Counted from the first letter of the stretch, positions 55,021 to 63,628 are shown. The stretch is 64,000 nt of DNA from Pseudovibrio exalbescens (GCF_028737195.1 NZ_JAQZAJ010000002.1:558001-622000); one strand, 5' to 3'. Numbers and translations are program-made. Notes: generated from the letters alone by a model not told the origin.

Positions 55021-55687
55021 AGATCAGGAATGGTGTCGGGTACACCGCGAACGACAGCAGCGGCAAAATGAAGTGCTGATTTTTCGCGATGTTCTTGCGC
55101 AGCAGGAAGTAGGCGGGTGGGATCAGCAGAAACAAGACAATGCCAACCTTCACACTCTCTTCGTAGCTCGCTTTCAGGGCCTTGCTGTCAATGCGATGGA
55201 AACACGCGCAGACAACAGGGTAGGCCATAAGGAAATAGGCTGGCAGCAGGTAAACCCGGAAGTCCTCAGCCGCTGCCGGGATGATGCCGCCAAGCATCAA
55301 GGCACCCAGAGCGGAAATGACCGGGGCAAACACCATGATCCAGGCGAGCGAAGGCGCGACGTGCCGCGGGGGGCGGTTCGCCTCTTTCTCTGCTTTAGCC
55401 TCTTCATCTGCTTCGTGCAGCATATCGATGAGGCGATCTACCTCATAAACGCGGCGCCAGACGGGGCCGAGTTCACGTGACCAAACCTTCGTTGAACGGC
55501 TGAGCTTTCCGGAGGTCAAGAGCTCCAGAAATTCCGGCTCCTCAAGAGGGCCGACATTTTCACCGTTTACCTTATAGAACCAACGAACAGGCCTGCCCTC
55601 GCTGGGCAAATCGTTCTCGCTCACAGGGGGCGTCCTTGCGTTCAAGGTCACCGTCCTCCTTCTCATCAGTAAGTCATGGCGATCCAT
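55004..55687 (-). CDS. GYF-domain membrane protein of unknown function
   Basis: The 227-residue protein has an N-terminal cytosolic GYF_2-like domain (about residues 34-75: WFYKVNGENVGPLEEPEFLELLTSGKLSRSTKVW), which in other proteins binds proline-rich partners. A charged helix follows (IDMLHEADEEAKAEKEANRPP), then four hydrophobic helices. Function is not known. It is flanked by convergent lrp and a spacer before maiA, and probably stands alone. Confidence 0.75.
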   Translation of the reverse strand: MDRHDLLMRRRTVTLNARTPPVSENDLPSEGRPVRWFYKVNGENVGPLEEPEFLELLTSGKLSRSTKVWSRELGPVWRRVYEVDRLIDMLHEADEEAKAEKEANRPPRHVAPSLAWIMVFAPVISALGALMLGGIIPAAAEDFRVYLLPAYFLMAYPVVCACFHRIDSKALKASYEESVKVGIVLFLLIPPAYFLLRKNIAKNQHFILPLLSFAVYPTPFLIYWAAF

Positions 55688-55852
55688 TGTCGCCCGGTTC
55701 TATATTCCTACTGACGATGCACCATTTGGGAGCTTTTGCCCCATACTCTTATTATGGATCAGCACTTATATTGTGCCGCAACAGGCCACTATTTACAACT
55801 AGTTCCCAAATGATCAAGGGGGACCATCGCGCCCATGGTGCATTTCCTCAAG

Positions 55853-56488
55853 TTAACTACTTTTAGGATAGGCGGCTGCGAAGGCAGGATGGTGTTCAAG
55901 GGCTGAAACAATGGTGTTGATCCGGGGAAGATCACTGCGGTCCGCGCCCCAACGGTCGGCGTTGTAAACTTGAGGCATCAAACAAATGTCGGCTAATGAA
56001 ACAGTCTCTCCGTAACACGTAGCGCCTGTGGTGCCCAGCTGCTCCAGCAGGCCTTCGAATGCGACCAGGCCACCGCGGATTTTCTCTTTCATCCACTGAG
56101 CTTTTATTGTTTCATTACCGCCACTTACGTGCACAATGCTCTGTACGACGCCTAAGTTGCATATGGGATGGATGTCCATTGCGATGGCATAGGAGAGTTG
56201 GCGCACGCGGGCGCGTCCCAGTGCATCCTCCGGCATCAGCTTTGGTTCGGGATACTGCTCCTCCAGGTACTCGATAATGGCAAGCGACTGGGTGAAGCGC
56301 TGCCCGTCGAGCACAAGAGTAGGCACCAGTCCCTGCGGGTTGAGTGCTTTATAGGCATCACTATTTTGTTCTTTGTTCAGAAGGTTAACTTCCTCGGTTT
56401 CAAACCGCAGGCCTTTTAGGTTGAGCGCGATTCGTACCCGGTAGCTGGCCGACGAACGCCAGTAGTCGTAAAGCTTGATCTCAGACAT
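55853..56488 (-). CDS. maiA: Maleylacetoacetate isomerase (zeta-class GST)
   Basis: This 211-residue zeta GST has the hallmark SSASYRVRIALNLKG (SSCxWRVRIAL-like; the active-site Ser-Ser pair is kept, the Cys is Ala), followed by ALNPQGLVPTLVL and SLAIIEYLEE. MaiA isomerises maleylacetoacetate to fumarylacetoacetate with glutathione. It is 24 bp downstream of marR and divergent from the fumarylacetoacetase operon, so the last two steps of the pathway lie on opposite strands. The Ser-Ser-Ala in place of Ser-Ser-Cys is worth noting. Confidence 0.9.
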   Translation of the reverse strand: MSEIKLYDYWRSSASYRVRIALNLKGLRFETEEVNLLNKEQNSDAYKALNPQGLVPTLVLDGQRFTQSLAIIEYLEEQYPEPKLMPEDALGRARVRQLSYAIAMDIHPICNLGVVQSIVHVSGGNETIKAQWMKEKIRGGLVAFEGLLEQLGTTGATCYGETVSLADICLMPQVYNADRWGADRSDLPRINTIVSALEHHPAFAAAYPKSS

Positions 56489-56512
56489 TGTTCCCTCCCC
56501 AAATGCCATGCC

Positions 56513-56974
56513 TCAGACGCTCGGTTCTGTCAGCGCCATGGTCGCATCCGCTCGTTTGCGAACCCGGTCCATCAATCCTTCCAGAAGGGTGAGTTCCTCC
56601 TCCGTCAGATCAGCAATCAGCTCCTGCTCAACTTCCCGCACAAGCGGCACCAGATCTTGAAAAATGCGGTTGCCTTCTTCCGTCAGTCGAAGCACAGAGC
56701 GTCGGCGGTCATCCCCATCGATATCGCGTTTCAACAAACCCTTTTTGCGCAGCGATTGCACGGCGCGGGACACGTTCACCTTGTCCATGCTGGATTTCTC
56801 GACAATCTCGGTTGCCGAAAGCGCCCGGTTGCTGCCCAAAATGGCCATTGTGCGCCACTCTGAAACCGCAAGCCCATGCCGCTCGGTGTAAACGCGGGTG
56901 ACGGCTGCGCTCACCGCGGCAGCAAACACGCGCACGCGGTACGGAAAGAAATCGCGAAGGTCAAAATCGTGCAT
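56513..56974 (-). CDS. MarR family regulator of the aromatic catabolic cluster
   Basis: This 153-residue winged-helix regulator shows LAVSEWRTMAILGSNRALSATEIVEKSSMDKVNVSRAVQSLRKKGLLKRDIDGDDRRRS, the classical MarR HTH and wing. I use ATG 56974; the 22-residue extension is not family-like. It is co-transcribed with maiA. Two copies of a GTWACA-AR-TGAAAC dyad, one near each divergent promoter, are probable binding sites. MarR regulators of degradative operons usually respond to the pathway substrate or its CoA thioester. Confidence 0.9.
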   Translation of the reverse strand: MHDFDLRDFFPYRVRVFAAAVSAAVTRVYTERHGLAVSEWRTMAILGSNRALSATEIVEKSSMDKVNVSRAVQSLRKKGLLKRDIDGDDRRRSVLRLTEEGNRIFQDLVPLVREVEQELIADLTEEELTLLEGLMDRVRKRADATMALTEPSV

Positions 56975-57065
56975 AGGGGTCAGTTGCCTAGCTGTTGTGC
57001 CGGTCGCTTGGCGCGGCGTTTCTCTTGTTCCAAACGGCACTGCGCCGCATCTGATACTTATAATA

Positions 57066-57079
57066 GTAACAAGTGAAAC
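57066..57079 (-). promoter_or_regulatory. MarR-type dyad operator near the marR-maiA promoter
   Basis: GTAACA-AG-TGAAAC is a quasi-palindrome within ATAGTAACAAGTGAAAC (57063-57079). The same 17-mer with two changes occurs inverted at 57219-57235. It lies about 90 bp before the marR start. Confidence 0.72.
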
Positions 57080-57218
57080 TAAATGTCAATTTGGTCGATT
57101 CTTATACGTTTCGCTGATGCGCCCGAGGCGTTCGGCAATATTATTTGCCAAAATCAGCCGCTTCTGCGGAATGTAGACCAATATCTAATATCTCACTGAC
57201 GGGTTGGTAATTGACAAA

Positions 57219-57232
57219 GTTTCATTTGTAAC
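57219..57232 (+). promoter_or_regulatory. MarR-type dyad operator near the fumarylacetoacetase promoter
   Basis: GTTTCA-TT-TGTAAC is a near-palindrome and the inverted counterpart of the dyad at 57066-57079 (15 of 17 bases shared over the extended site). It lies 72 bp before the first gene of the rightward operon. Confidence 0.75.
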
Positions 57233-57304
57233 TATCCTGATGAGCAGATTTACGTTCAGGGCCAGTTCGTAGGTGCCCTTTAAAAACCAAGAGCGAGTTT
57301 CTTC

Positions 57305-58576
57305 ATGAAAAGCTGGGTTGAAAGCGCCAACCAGAGTGACTGCCACTTTCCTCTCCAAAACCTGCCCTACGGCGTTTTCTCAACGGGCGGCTCTGCGCCA
57401 CGTTGCGGCGTTGCGATCGGTGAGTTTGTTTTGGATCTGGCGCTGTTGGAAGAGGCTGGGCTGATCTCAGCAGGTGGGGCGCAGCACGTGTTTGACCAGC
57501 CTGCTTTGAACCTGTTCATGGGTTTGGGCAAGACATCCTGGGATCAGGTACGTGAACGCCTCATTGCGCTGCTGAAGGAAGACGGCGACAGCGCGCTCAA
57601 GGACGATGAGGGCCTCAAGACGAAGGCGCTTGTTTCCATGGCAGATGCACAAATGCACATGCCGTTCACCGTAGGCGAGTACACCGACTTTTATGCCGGT
57701 CGCCAGCATGCGTTCAACGTGGGCACCATGTTCCGTGGTCCGGAAAACGCGCTGCCACCGAACTGGCTCCACATTCCGATCGGCTACAATGGCCGCGCAT
57801 CCACCGTCATCGTAAGCGGCACAGACATTACCCGCCCGCTCGGCCAGAAAAAGGCGCCAACAGACGAGGTGCCGCGCTTTGGGGCCTGTGAACGTCTCGA
57901 CATTGAGCTTGAGATGGGCGCGGTCGTTGGCATGCCCAGTGAGATGGGGCGTCCTATCTCCGTGCAGGAAGCCGATGATATGATCTTCGGTTATGTGCTG
58001 CTCAATGACTGGTCGGCGCGCGACATTCAGGCTTGGGAATATCAGCCGCTCGGGCCGTTTCAGGCCAAGGCGTTCGCCACCTCCATCAGTCCTTGGGTGG
58101 TCACCAAGGCCGCACTTGAGCCGTTCCGCACATCCACGCCGACACGTGAAAAAGAGCTGCTGCCTTACCTGCGTGAACCGGGCCCCATGCTCTACGATAT
58201 CGAGCTGGAGGTCCTCATGCAGCCGAAAGGTGCTGAAAAGGCGACCCGCATCGCCAAGACCAATTACAACAACATGTACTACTCCTCCGCCCAGCAGCTG
58301 GCGCACCATGCCATCAGCGGCTGCAAGATGAACACGGGTGATCTGCTCGGTTCCGGCACCATCTCCGGACCTGAGAAGACCCAATACGGTTCACTCCTTG
58401 AGCTCACATGGGGCGGCAAAGAGCCTCTTGAGCTGGAAACCGGCGAATCCCGCCGCTTCATCGAGGATGGCGACACACTCACTCTAACAGGTTGGGCGCA
58501 AGGCGACGGTTACCGCATTGGCTTTGGCGAATGCGTGGGAACCATCAAGCCAGCACCTGATTACGACCCTCGCTAA
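57305..58576 (+). CDS. fahA: Fumarylacetoacetase
   Basis: This is a full-length 423-residue FAH (fumarylacetoacetate to fumarate plus acetoacetate), with the N-terminal SH3-like domain (LPYGVFSTGGSAPRCGVAIG) and the catalytic domain. Typical motifs are FTVGEYTDFYAGRQHAFNVGTMFRG (metal Asp and catalytic His), LDIELEMGAVVG, FGYVLLNDWSARDIQAWEYQPLGPF and SGTISGPEKTQYGSLLELTWGG. It is a true FAH, longer than the FAA-hydrolase domain proteins of other pathways. First gene of the rightward operon. Confidence 0.94.
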   Translation: MKSWVESANQSDCHFPLQNLPYGVFSTGGSAPRCGVAIGEFVLDLALLEEAGLISAGGAQHVFDQPALNLFMGLGKTSWDQVRERLIALLKEDGDSALKDDEGLKTKALVSMADAQMHMPFTVGEYTDFYAGRQHAFNVGTMFRGPENALPPNWLHIPIGYNGRASTVIVSGTDITRPLGQKKAPTDEVPRFGACERLDIELEMGAVVGMPSEMGRPISVQEADDMIFGYVLLNDWSARDIQAWEYQPLGPFQAKAFATSISPWVVTKAALEPFRTSTPTREKELLPYLREPGPMLYDIELEVLMQPKGAEKATRIAKTNYNNMYYSSAQQLAHHAISGCKMNTGDLLGSGTISGPEKTQYGSLLELTWGGKEPLELETGESRRFIEDGDTLTLTGWAQGDGYRIGFGECVGTIKPAPDYDPR

Positions 58577-58593
58577 AGGGGGAGGGAGACCAA

Positions 58594-59544
58594 ATGACAA
58601 AAGCATTTGCATCAACGGGCGACATGGAACAAAAGACCATCTCCTTCACGGAGATCGGTCGCGACCTTTACGCCTTCACTGCGGAAGGTGACCCGAACAC
58701 CGGCGTCATCATCGGCGACGACAGCGTTATGGTCATGGACGCGCAGGCCACCCCCGTCATGGCCCAGCTGGTAATCGACAAGATCCGCGAAGTCACCGAC
58801 AAGCCGATCAAGTACGTCACGCTCAGCCATTACCATGCTGTTCGCGTGCTCGGCGCGTCCGCCTACAACGCTTCAGAAATCATTGCCTCAGAAAAGTGTC
58901 AGGCCATGATCTATGAGCGCGGTCAGGAAGACTGGGATTCGGAATACGGTCGTTTCCCACGCCTGTTCGACGCTGCCGACAGCATTCCGGGCCTCACCTG
59001 GCCCACCATGACCTTCAAGGATCGCATGACCATCAACATGGGCAGCCGCCGTGTGGAACTCATGCATCTGGGTCGTGCGCACACCGCTGGCGACATTGTG
59101 GCGTGGGTGCCGGACGAAGGCGTCATGTTTACCGGGGATATCGTTGAGTACCACTCCGCGTGCTACTGCGGCGATGGCCACTTCAAGGACTGGGGCAACA
59201 CGCTGGACGCCATCAAGTCCTTCAACCCGGACGCCATCGCGCCCGGTCGCGGTGATGCGCTGGTTGGTGAGAAGATGGTGAACGCAGCCATCGAGAACAC
59301 ACGTGACTTTGTTGAGAGCACTTACCGCCCGATCGAGCGCATTGCGGCCCGTGGGGGCACCTTGAAGGAAGCATGGGACGCCTGCCGCGCCGAATGCGAT
59401 CCCAAGTTCAAGGACTACGCAATCTACGAGCATTGCCTGCCGTTCAATGTGGCCCGTGCTTTCGATGAAGCGCGCGGCATCGACACACCGCGCATCTGGA
59501 CCGCAGAACGGGACCGCGAGATGTGGGCACAGCTTCAGGGCTAA
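58594..59544 (+). CDS. MBL-fold metallohydrolase-like protein with altered metal site
   Basis: The 316-residue protein has the metallo-beta-lactamase fold: VSVMVMDAQAT-type strand pair, then LSHYHAVRVLGAS (residues 78-89), LGRAHTAGDIVAWVPDEGVMFTGDIVEY and GRGDALVG. The canonical HxHxDH is changed to H79-Y-H81-A-V-R, lacking the Asp-His that binds the second metal, and the final ligand His is not evident. A mono-metal or non-hydrolytic role is possible. GGGAGGG lies before its ATG; it follows FAH by 17 bp and is clearly co-transcribed. Confidence 0.82.
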   Translation: MTKAFASTGDMEQKTISFTEIGRDLYAFTAEGDPNTGVIIGDDSVMVMDAQATPVMAQLVIDKIREVTDKPIKYVTLSHYHAVRVLGASAYNASEIIASEKCQAMIYERGQEDWDSEYGRFPRLFDAADSIPGLTWPTMTFKDRMTINMGSRRVELMHLGRAHTAGDIVAWVPDEGVMFTGDIVEYHSACYCGDGHFKDWGNTLDAIKSFNPDAIAPGRGDALVGEKMVNAAIENTRDFVESTYRPIERIAARGGTLKEAWDACRAECDPKFKDYAIYEHCLPFNVARAFDEARGIDTPRIWTAERDREMWAQLQG

Positions 59545-59574
59545 CGCGATGAGCGCTGTTGGGAGGCAGCAATC

Positions 59575-61176
59575 ATGACCAAGATTTTTGAAGTGCCACT
59601 TTACCCTTATGTCCGCTCTGCGGATCAGGATGCAGCTGCTCCTGTACGCCATAAGGTCGTTGTTGTCGGCGCAGGGCCAATTGGTCTTGCCGCCGCCATT
59701 GATCTGGCCATGCAGGACGTGCCTGTTGTGGTGGTGGATGACAACGACAAGGTCAGTTGGGGGTCCCGCGCCGTTTGCTATGCCAAGCGCCCGCTGGAGA
59801 TTCTGGACCGCATGCAGTGCGGTGACAAGTTCGTGGACAAGGGCGTGCAGTGGAACATCGGCAAGGTGTTTTTTGATGAGCGTCAGGTCTACCAGTTCGA
59901 TTTGCTGCCAGAGGATGGCCACAAGCGGCCAGCCTTCATCAACCTTCAGCAATACTATCTGGAAGAGTATCTGGTTGAGCGCGTGCAGGCGCTCAAGGCC
60001 GAAGGCAAGCCCATTGAAATTCGCGGCAACAACAAGGTCACGCAAGTAGAGCAGAAAGACGGCTATGCGCTGGTGACCCTGGAAACACCTGAGGGTGCTT
60101 ATACGGTTGAAGCTGATTGGGTCATCGCTTGTGATGGCGCAAGTTCGCCAGTGCGTCAGATGCTGGATCTGGACTTCCGTGGCCGCGTCTTTGAGGACAA
60201 CTTTCTCATCGCCGATGTGGTCATGAATGCGGACTTCCCGACAGAACGCTGGTTCTGGTTTGACCCGCCCTTCAACAAGGGGCAGTCCGCTCTGCTTCAC
60301 AAACAGCCCGACAACGTTTGGCGCATCGATCTCCAGCTTGGCTGGGACATCGACAAGGAAGAAGAGCAGAAGCCGGAAAACGTCATTCCGCGCCTCAAGG
60401 CCATGCTCGGCGATGAGGTGGAGTTCGAGCTGGAGTGGGTGTCCATCTACACCTTCCAGTGCCGCCGCATGGAACAGTTTCGCCACGGCTCAGTCATCTT
60501 CGCGGGCGACAGCGCCCATCAGGTTTCCCCGTTCGGGGCACGCGGGGCCAACAGCGGCCTGCAAGACACTGACAATCTGTGCTGGAAGCTGAAGCTGGTC
60601 ATTGATGGCAAGGCACCGGAAAGCCTGCTCGACAGCTACGATCAGGAGCGTACCTTCGCAGCGGATGAGAACATTCTGAACTCCTCGCGTTCAACGGACT
60701 TCATCACACCCAAGTCCGATATGAGCCGCGTGTTCCGCGATGCGGTGCTGGACCTTTCCGAGCACGCAGCCTTTGCCCGTCCGCTGGTCAACTCAGGCCG
60801 CTTGTCCCTGCCAAGCATCTACGATGGCTCCTCATTGAACGGCCCGGATCATCCGGACATGCCCGAGCGGTCCCGTCCGGGCGCGCCGGCAAGCGATGCA
60901 CCGGTAGAAAATGATTGGCTCATGGACCAGCTCGGCAACGGCTTCCAACTGCTGGCTGTCAATACCGATGTGCCGGAAGTGGCCGAGTTTGGCGGCCTCC
61001 AGATAACGCGGTTGGCCTACAACGCAGAGCCCGGTTCTGCACTTGCGAACCGCTATCTGGGTGAGGCGCCAACGGCGGTCTATCTTATGCGCCCGGACCA
61101 GCACGTAGCAGCACGTTGGGAGACCTACAATGCGGCGGAAGTCGAACAGGCGCTGCTGCGCGCCATTGGTCACTGA
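59575..61176 (+). CDS. FAD-dependent aromatic monooxygenase (MhpA/PheA-like, group A)
   Basis: This 533-residue flavoprotein has all three group A signatures: the GxGxxG dinucleotide fold (VVVGAGPIGLAAAIDLA, near residue 30), the DG motif (VIACDGASSPVRQML) and the GD motif (FAGDSAHQVSPFGARGANSGLQDTDNLCWKL). A C-terminal thioredoxin-like domain as in MhpA and phenol hydroxylase follows. It would hydroxylate an aromatic acid using NAD(P)H and O2. The exact substrate is unknown. It is followed 14 bp later by a DUF2783 gene, a pairing seen in related clusters. Confidence 0.88.
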   Translation: MTKIFEVPLYPYVRSADQDAAAPVRHKVVVVGAGPIGLAAAIDLAMQDVPVVVVDDNDKVSWGSRAVCYAKRPLEILDRMQCGDKFVDKGVQWNIGKVFFDERQVYQFDLLPEDGHKRPAFINLQQYYLEEYLVERVQALKAEGKPIEIRGNNKVTQVEQKDGYALVTLETPEGAYTVEADWVIACDGASSPVRQMLDLDFRGRVFEDNFLIADVVMNADFPTERWFWFDPPFNKGQSALLHKQPDNVWRIDLQLGWDIDKEEEQKPENVIPRLKAMLGDEVEFELEWVSIYTFQCRRMEQFRHGSVIFAGDSAHQVSPFGARGANSGLQDTDNLCWKLKLVIDGKAPESLLDSYDQERTFAADENILNSSRSTDFITPKSDMSRVFRDAVLDLSEHAAFARPLVNSGRLSLPSIYDGSSLNGPDHPDMPERSRPGAPASDAPVENDWLMDQLGNGFQLLAVNTDVPEVAEFGGLQITRLAYNAEPGSALANRYLGEAPTAVYLMRPDQHVAARWETYNAAEVEQALLRAIGH

Positions 61177-61190
61177 GGGAGAGATTTGTG

Positions 61191-61382
61191 ATGGCTACGC
61201 TAAATACAAAGGCGAACATCAAGGATCCCGACGGCTTCTACGAGGAGCTGCTGGCCTTGCATGCCGAGAAGTCCATGGAGGAAAGCCAGGCCCTTAACGC
61301 CAAGCTGATCCTGATACTCGCCAACCACATTGGCGACCGCGACGTCCTGCGCGAAGCTTTCAAGCTTGCCAGTGATGCCTGA
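61191..61382 (+). CDS. DUF2783 family small protein
   Basis: This 63-residue alpha-helical protein (DFYEELLALHAEKSMEESQALNAKLILILANHIGD pattern) matches DUF2783, a short family of unknown function found next to aromatic flavoprotein monooxygenases. ATG 61191 has a GGGAGAG site seven bases upstream. It may be a small helper or regulatory subunit of the monooxygenase, an inference from context only. Confidence 0.8.
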   Translation: MATLNTKANIKDPDGFYEELLALHAEKSMEESQALNAKLILILANHIGDRDVLREAFKLASDA

Positions 61383-61437
61383 TCAACCATCGGACCACCG
61401 CGTTCCGACAGGGTGACGAGACAAGGGAGACGAACCT

Positions 61438-61980
61438 ATGAAAATCGAGCACATCCACCACGTTGCGTACCGCTGTAAGGACGCGAAGGAAACCGTGGAG
61501 TGGTACACCAAAAACCTCAACATGGATTTCATGCTGGCCATTGCGGAGGACAAGGTCCCTTCCACACATGAGCCGGACCCTTACATGCACATCTTCCTCG
61601 ATGCAGGGCAGGGCAACGTGCTGGCGTTCTTCGAGCTGCCAACCAAGCCGGAAATGGGCCGCGATCCCAACACCCCGATTTGGGTGCAGCACATCGCCTT
61701 CAAAGTGAAAGACCGCGACACCCTGCTTCAGTTCAAGGAAAACCTTGAGAACAACGGCATCGAAGTTCTCGGCGTCACGGACCACTCCATCTTCCACAGC
61801 ATCTATTTCTTCGATCCCAATGGTCACCGCATTGAGCTGGCCTGTCCGGATCCAAAAGAAGAAGAAATGCTCGCCAAGCTGGATGCAGTGAAGTGGGACA
61901 TGCTGGAAGAGTGGAGCCAGACCAAGCGTGCGCCAAAGCATGCAGACTGGATGCATAAAAAAGAACTGAGCGGCGACTAA
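61438..61980 (+). CDS. VOC family protein, possible ring-cleaving or isomerising metalloenzyme
   Basis: This 180-residue VOC protein has two beta-alpha-beta-beta-beta modules in residues 1-137. Potential metal ligands are H8 (EHIHHVAYR), E66 (LAFFELP), H85 (WVQHIAFKV) and E133 (GHRIELACP). H-H-E is the type I extradiol dioxygenase triad, and H-E-H-E is the glyoxalase I set, so both are possible. A helical tail to residue 180 is extra. Fifth gene of the operon; no homogentisate dioxygenase of the cupin family is present in the window. Confidence 0.84.
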   Translation: MKIEHIHHVAYRCKDAKETVEWYTKNLNMDFMLAIAEDKVPSTHEPDPYMHIFLDAGQGNVLAFFELPTKPEMGRDPNTPIWVQHIAFKVKDRDTLLQFKENLENNGIEVLGVTDHSIFHSIYFFDPNGHRIELACPDPKEEEMLAKLDAVKWDMLEEWSQTKRAPKHADWMHKKELSGD

Positions 61981-62084
61981 AGCCCGTTCACGCAAGGGCG
62001 GTGCCGGGAACGCCGTCCTTCACCTGCCCGCAAAGGGCACTTCAGTTTGGCCGCTTGCGCCGCTGTTCAATGGGAGGAGAAAAC

Positions 62085-63116
62085 ATGTTCTTCAAGAAAA
62101 CCGCCGCCGCATTTGCGCTCGCTGGCATGCTGGCACCATTTGCCCTGTCCAGCTCCGCTTCCGCAGAAACCCGTCTGGTGCTGTCTTCCTGGCTGCCACC
62201 AAAGCACCCAATCGTGGTCAATGCCATCAAGCCTTGGGCCAAGCAGGTGAAAGAAGTAACTGATGGCCGCGTGAGCGTTCGCGTTCTGGCCAAGCCAGCA
62301 GGCGCGCCCCCAGCCCACTACGACATGGCAGTCGATGGCATCGCCGACATCACCTATGGCCTGCACTCCTTCACCAAGGACAATCGCTTTGAGCGTTCGC
62401 GCATAGGCCAGTTCTCCTTCATTGGGGATGATGCTGTGTCCGGTTCCAAGGCGTTCTGGACAGTCTACGCGGGCGATCTTGAAGCTCAGAAAGAGCATGA
62501 AGGCACCAAGCTGCTTGGCCTGTTCGTTCATGGCCCCGGCGTTCTGCACAACAACGTGCGCAAGATCGAGCAGCCATCTGATCTGGAAGGTCTGAAGATC
62601 CGCGTCCCTGGTGGCTACATCGCAGACCTCATGGGCGACATGGGCTCCAACAGCATCTTCATGTCTTCCGGCGAAGTCTATGAGAAGCTGTCTCGCGGCA
62701 TCATCGACGGCGTCACCTTCACCTATGAAGCGCTCACCGCGTTCAAGCTTCTGGATCACGTGAAATACTCCATGAAGGTGCCCGGCGGAATCTACAACAC
62801 CACTTGGTTCCTCGTCATGAACGACGACAAGTGGGCCGAGCTGTCGCCGGAAGATCAGGCTGCCATTGAAGCCATTTCCGGGGAAGCCTTTGCTGAAATG
62901 GTCGGGCAGGCATGGAACGATGCTGACGCCAAGGCCATCGAAGAGATCAATGCAGCAGGCATTGAAATCTACGACGCTCCTGAGGGCATGGTCACTGCTA
63001 TCCGTGAAAAGGCCGCCGGTTATGAGGCCGCTTGGGCGGAAGCCGTTTCCGAAGACGGTTATGATGGCGCTGCCGCCCTCACGAAGATGCGTGAGATGAC
63101 CGGAGTGGCTCAGTGA
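62085..63116 (+). CDS. dctP: TRAP transporter substrate-binding protein DctP
   Basis: This 343-residue periplasmic receptor has a signal peptide (residues 1-27, cleavage after ASA), then the DctP fold: RLVLSSWLPPKHPIVVNAIKPWAKQV, YDMAVDGIADITYGLHSF, LEGLKIRVPGGYIADLMGDMG and SRGIIDGVTFTYEALTAFKLLDHVKY. The Arg in KIRVPGG is the conserved carboxylate-binding residue, so the ligand is an organic acid. GGGAGGAG lies before ATG 62085. With DctQ and DctM it brings in the probable aromatic acid substrate. Confidence 0.92.
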   Translation: MFFKKTAAAFALAGMLAPFALSSSASAETRLVLSSWLPPKHPIVVNAIKPWAKQVKEVTDGRVSVRVLAKPAGAPPAHYDMAVDGIADITYGLHSFTKDNRFERSRIGQFSFIGDDAVSGSKAFWTVYAGDLEAQKEHEGTKLLGLFVHGPGVLHNNVRKIEQPSDLEGLKIRVPGGYIADLMGDMGSNSIFMSSGEVYEKLSRGIIDGVTFTYEALTAFKLLDHVKYSMKVPGGIYNTTWFLVMNDDKWAELSPEDQAAIEAISGEAFAEMVGQAWNDADAKAIEEINAAGIEIYDAPEGMVTAIREKAAGYEAAWAEAVSEDGYDGAAALTKMREMTGVAQ

Positions 63117-63625
63117 CCCGCGCCACAGCAAACGGTCGGAGCGCGCTTTCTGCGCGCTCTGTCTCCCAACTGCTCCTCAATCTGTTGGGGCTTTGCTGTG
63201 TTCTCCTGCTCATCTGCTTGACGTCGCTCACCCTCGTGGATGTAGTTGGTCGCTATTGGTTCAATGCCCCGCTGCGCGGTGCATTTGAAATCACCCAGCT
63301 TCTGCTCTGTGCGCTGGTTTTCGCTGCGCTGCCGCTCACAACACAGGCCAAGGAGCATGTGGAGGTGGATTTGATCTACGGCATGGTGCCGCCTGTCATG
63401 CAGGGTGTCATGCGTTTCACATCCGCTGCCGTGTCGACCATTGTGTTGGGCGTTCTCGCTTGGCGTCTGGCCCATCACGCCGAGCAATTGGCAGAGGACG
63501 GCACAATCACCAACGCCCTCAATATTCCTTTTGCGCCGCTGGCCTGGTTTGCCGCTGTCTGCGCGCTGCTGAGCGGCCTTTATGCCCTGCAACACCTCCT
63601 TACTGCGCTGCGCAGAGGGTACTGA
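63113..63625 (+). CDS. dctQ: TRAP transporter small permease DctQ
   Basis: This 170-residue four-helix membrane subunit shows the DctQ pattern: LTLVDVVGRYWFNAPLRGAFEITQLLLCALVFAALPLTTQAKEHVEVDLIY. It starts with GTG overlapping the dctP stop by four bases. It holds the large subunit in the membrane for sodium-driven uptake. The N-terminal 15 residues are polar (TRATANGRSALSARS) and cytosolic. Confidence 0.9.
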   Translation: MTRATANGRSALSARSVSQLLLNLLGLCCVLLLICLTSLTLVDVVGRYWFNAPLRGAFEITQLLLCALVFAALPLTTQAKEHVEVDLIYGMVPPVMQGVMRFTSAAVSTIVLGVLAWRLAHHAEQLAEDGTITNALNIPFAPLAWFAAVCALLSGLYALQHLLTALRRGY

Positions 63626-63628
63626 TCC

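Larger units (their letters stand above)
56975..57304. other. Divergent promoter region of marR-maiA and the FAH operon
   Basis: This 330-bp spacer becomes AT-rich from 57050 to 57240. It carries the two inverted MarR-type dyads, each followed on its own strand by a GTCAATT (57085 and about 57209), extending the similarity. No coding frame is supported apart from the possible MarR extension. Confidence 0.65.

Noticed and set aside
58888-60486. A 532-codon open frame on the reverse strand opposite the MBL and FAD monooxygenase genes
   Set aside because: It is antisense to two genes with clear family motifs, has no ribosome site and no recognisable domain. It reflects biased third-codon bases.
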